Shown here one piece after another: positions 61,863 through 64,000 of a DNA stretch of 64,000 bases. This DNA is from DATKYQ01 sp964640665. GTDB lineage: Bacteria > Myxococcota > B64-G9. The notes below the pieces were generated by a model. The model saw nothing but the letters and a program-made list of their open reading frames with translations. It was not told where the DNA came from and did not search any database. Every line of letters starts with the position of its first letter. Within the stretch, counting starts at the first letter, position 1. Both the position numbers and the translations under genes were made by a program. The DNA is taken from the NCBI GenBank assembly GCA_964640665.1, contig CAZXHT010000007.1:38599-102598 (forward strand). The letters are read 5' to 3'.

Positions 61863-62573
61863 ATGCGATCCATACACACTTTAATTGCAGGCTTTTTAGC
61901 ACTGGCTCTTTTCCTGGGTGGCTGCCCCAAGCGGGCGCCCCAGCCGGAGATCGACGCGGCCGAGACGGCCATGGCCGATATCGAGGGCACCAAGGATTGC
62001 GCTCCCGAGACCTACCAGGCGGCCAAGACCATGATGGACAAGGCCAGGGCCCTGTTGAAAGAAGAGCGTTACGACGAGGCCAAGACGGCCCTGTTGGCGG
62101 CCAAGCGGCTGGCAGATAAGGCCAGGCAAGAGTGCGACAAGAAGCGCAGTGAAGAAGAAGAGCGCAAGAAGAAACTGGCGGCGGCCAAACCCGAACCGAC
62201 ACCGGCCGCGAAGACGGTCGATAAGCAAGAGACAGGGCCGGCCGGCATGGTCACGGTCTACTTCGGATTCAACGACTCGAACCTGTCGGATGAGACGCGC
62301 CGGGCCCTGTCCGACAACGCCGACTACCTCAGGATTCACTCTTCCACGCGGGTCCAGGTGGAGGGTCACTGCGACGAGCGCGGCAGTACGGAATACAACC
62401 TGGCCCTGGGCGAGCGCCGGGCCATGACGATCCGGAAATACCTGGTCAAGTTGGGGGTCGATCCGGGACGTATCGAGATCATCTCATACGGCGAGGAGCG
62501 CCCGGCCAACCAGGCTTCGAACGAAGAAGCCTGGGCTCAGAACCGCCGGGCCGAGTTCCGCGCCCTCGATTAG
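61863..62573 (+). CDS. pal: Pal, peptidoglycan-associated lipoprotein
   Basis: 236 residues from ATG 61863 (GGGGTGAG upstream). Lipobox FLGGC, an Ala/Glu-rich helical linker and a C-terminal OmpA-like domain (VYFGFNDSNLSDETRRAL, VEGHCDERGSTEYNLALGERRA). Binds peptidoglycan and TolB. Last gene of the operon. Confidence 0.95.
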   Translation: MRSIHTLIAGFLALALFLGGCPKRAPQPEIDAAETAMADIEGTKDCAPETYQAAKTMMDKARALLKEERYDEAKTALLAAKRLADKARQECDKKRSEEEERKKKLAAAKPEPTPAAKTVDKQETGPAGMVTVYFGFNDSNLSDETRRALSDNADYLRIHSSTRVQVEGHCDERGSTEYNLALGERRAMTIRKYLVKLGVDPGRIEIISYGEERPANQASNEEAWAQNRRAEFRALD

Positions 62574-62644
62574 CCCGACAGACCAAGCCGGCAACGATAA
62601 GTGACGATAGACTTTTACGGGGAGGCGCTGGAGGAGTGAGACAG

Positions 62645-63958
62645 ATGGACCTGACCATCAATCACCTGGGACCGGCCAAGATACGCTCGCCGCTCAAGCT
62701 TTCCACTCAACTGGGCGACCATATTTGCAACTTCGTGCCCGAGGACGAGGGCATACTCTATGACGTGACCCTGAGTTCCTGCCGCGCCTGCCGCCGGGCT
62801 CCCGACGGGCATGTGCCGATCTCGTTCGAGCGGGCCGGCCCGCGCGAGCTGATCTACTTCGATTCCAGCAAGGTGCGGGTGGGCTTGGTGACCTGCGGCG
62901 GGTTGTGCCCGGGAGTCAACAATGTCATCCGCGCAATGGTCATGGAGCTGCACTACCACTACGGCGTGAACCACATCTACGGTTTCCGCTTCGGTTACGC
63001 CGGCCTGGTGCCCGAGGGAGGGCACGATGTCCTCGACCTGACCCCTGATATGGTCAAGTACATCCACCATGACGGCGGTTCGCTTTTAGGCTCTTCGCGC
63101 GGACCGCAGAACATCGAAACCATGGTGGACACGCTCGATCGCATGGGAATCGGGATACTCTTCACCATCGGCGGGGACGGCACCCTGCGGGGAGCGCTCA
63201 AGATCCACCAGGAGATATCCAAGCGCAACCTGAAGATTTCCGTGATCGGAATCCCCAAGACGATCGACAACGACATCCTGCTGGTCGAGAAGACCTTCGG
63301 CTTCGAGACCGCCTTCTCGATCGCCATCGAGTCCATCCGCGCGGCGCACGTAGAGGCCGAGGGGGCCCCCAACGGGATAGGCCTGGTGCAGATGATGGGG
63401 CGCCACTCGGGTTACATAGCGGCCACGGCGGCGATGGCCGAGCCGGACGTCAACTGTGTCCTGATACCGGAGGTGCCCTTCACGCTCGACGGGCAGCAGG
63501 GCCTGATCCCCTGGCTCGAAAAGAGAATCAGCGAGCGCGGTCACGCGGTGATCGTGGTGGCCGAGGGCGCAGGCCAGAATATGCTCGGCGACAACAAGGC
63601 CCAGGACGCCTCGGGCAACGTAGACCTGAAGGACATCGGCCTGTTTCTGAAAAGCCGCATAGCGGCCGAGCTGAAGAAAAAGAAGATCCCGTACAGCCTC
63701 AAGTACATCGACCCGTCGTACATCATTCGTTCGGCGCCGGCTTATCCCAGCGACTCGCTTTTCTGCGCCACCCTGGCCCAGAATGCCGTCCACGCCGGGA
63801 TGAGCGGGCGGACCGGGATGTTGGTGGGCCTGTGGAACAACATCTTCACCCACGTGCCGATCGCGGAAGCGGTGGCCGGGCGCAAGCTGGTGGATCCCGA
63901 GGGAGAGTTGTGGCGCTCGGTGCTGGAGAGCACCGGGCAGCCCAACGATTGGTCCTGA
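62645..63958 (+). CDS. 6-phosphofructokinase, long form
   Basis: 437 residues from ATG 62645 with GGAGGA nine bases upstream (GTG 62636 possible). VTCGGLCPGVNNVIRA, GGDGTLRGAL, GIPKTIDNDI and MMGRHSGYIAA are the family's core motifs. The residue after GGD is Gly, as in ATP-dependent enzymes, whereas PKTIDND has Lys where bacterial ATP-PFKs have Gly; that combination is typical of plant- and trypanosome-like ATP-PFKs. The N-terminal ~80 residues are an extension. Ends 42 bases before the window edge. Confidence 0.9.
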   Translation: MDLTINHLGPAKIRSPLKLSTQLGDHICNFVPEDEGILYDVTLSSCRACRRAPDGHVPISFERAGPRELIYFDSSKVRVGLVTCGGLCPGVNNVIRAMVMELHYHYGVNHIYGFRFGYAGLVPEGGHDVLDLTPDMVKYIHHDGGSLLGSSRGPQNIETMVDTLDRMGIGILFTIGGDGTLRGALKIHQEISKRNLKISVIGIPKTIDNDILLVEKTFGFETAFSIAIESIRAAHVEAEGAPNGIGLVQMMGRHSGYIAATAAMAEPDVNCVLIPEVPFTLDGQQGLIPWLEKRISERGHAVIVVAEGAGQNMLGDNKAQDASGNVDLKDIGLFLKSRIAAELKKKKIPYSLKYIDPSYIIRSAPAYPSDSLFCATLAQNAVHAGMSGRTGMLVGLWNNIFTHVPIAEAVAGRKLVDPEGELWRSVLESTGQPNDWS

Positions 63959-64000
63959 TACCTGAATGATGCCGGTCCCCGCACCCCAAGAGCGGGTACG

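Overview
The window is about 64 kb of GC-rich chromosome that looks deltaproteobacterial (Myxococcota / Bradymonadota-like). The grounds are the many lipoproteins with Asp/Ala/Gly-rich linkers, PEGA-domain proteins beside a Hanks-type kinase, PilZ and coiled-coil/TPR proteins, GTG/TTG starts with strong Shine-Dalgarno sites, and a complete tol-pal operon. No rRNA, tRNA or CRISPR array was found. The lineage is an inference from gene content only.

Left end (1-9.8 kb): a TPR gene runs off the left edge. Its first 141 coding bases and upstream region occur twice as a perfect 207-bp direct repeat (419-625 and 9569-9775). The repeats bracket an accessory island holding a HicBA module, a 1641-residue secreted metzincin with a C11 tract inside its probable promoter, two paralogous Cys-rich lipoproteins, decayed copies of the metzincin C-terminus, and a Y1 (HUH) REP-type transposase.

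9.8-21.4 kb: housekeeping and envelope genes: lipoprotein hydrolase, PilZ-AMIN protein, VKOR-DsbA fusion, MFS transporter, coiled-coil/TPR membrane protein, acyl-CoA dehydrogenase and nitroreductase. 21.4-30.3 kb is a second accessory stretch: HigBA with a nearly leaderless palindromic promoter, a transposase remnant, a membrane MutS-like ATPase, a candidate selenoprotein with an in-frame TGA, a UDG-like pseudogene also interrupted by TGA, an ArsR/permease/thioredoxin cluster, a TauE-type exporter and a transporter remnant.

30.3-46.4 kb: lipoprotein plus MacB-like ABC pair, a Ser/Thr kinase with extracytoplasmic PEGA repeats convergent with three paralogous PEGA proteins, a stand-alone BRCT protein, YggS, PAP2, SDR-type threonine dehydrogenase, dodecin and a large membrane protein with a HELHH motif. 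46.4-47.6 kb holds an MNT/HEPN pair preceded by a sequence mosaic built from pieces of two neighbouring genes.

47.6-64 kb: zinc-ribbon protein, M50 peptidase and LpoA/LppC-like lipoprotein in one run; dnaJ, dnaK and grpE; murI; an Ig-repeat lipoprotein; tolQ-tolR-tolA-tolB-pal; and a phosphofructokinase. The strongest candidates for something new are the in-frame-TGA gene at 24841-25302, the repeat-bracketed metzincin/Cys-rich lipoprotein island with its homopolymer-spaced promoter, the mosaic at 46641-46714, and the kinase-PEGA cluster.
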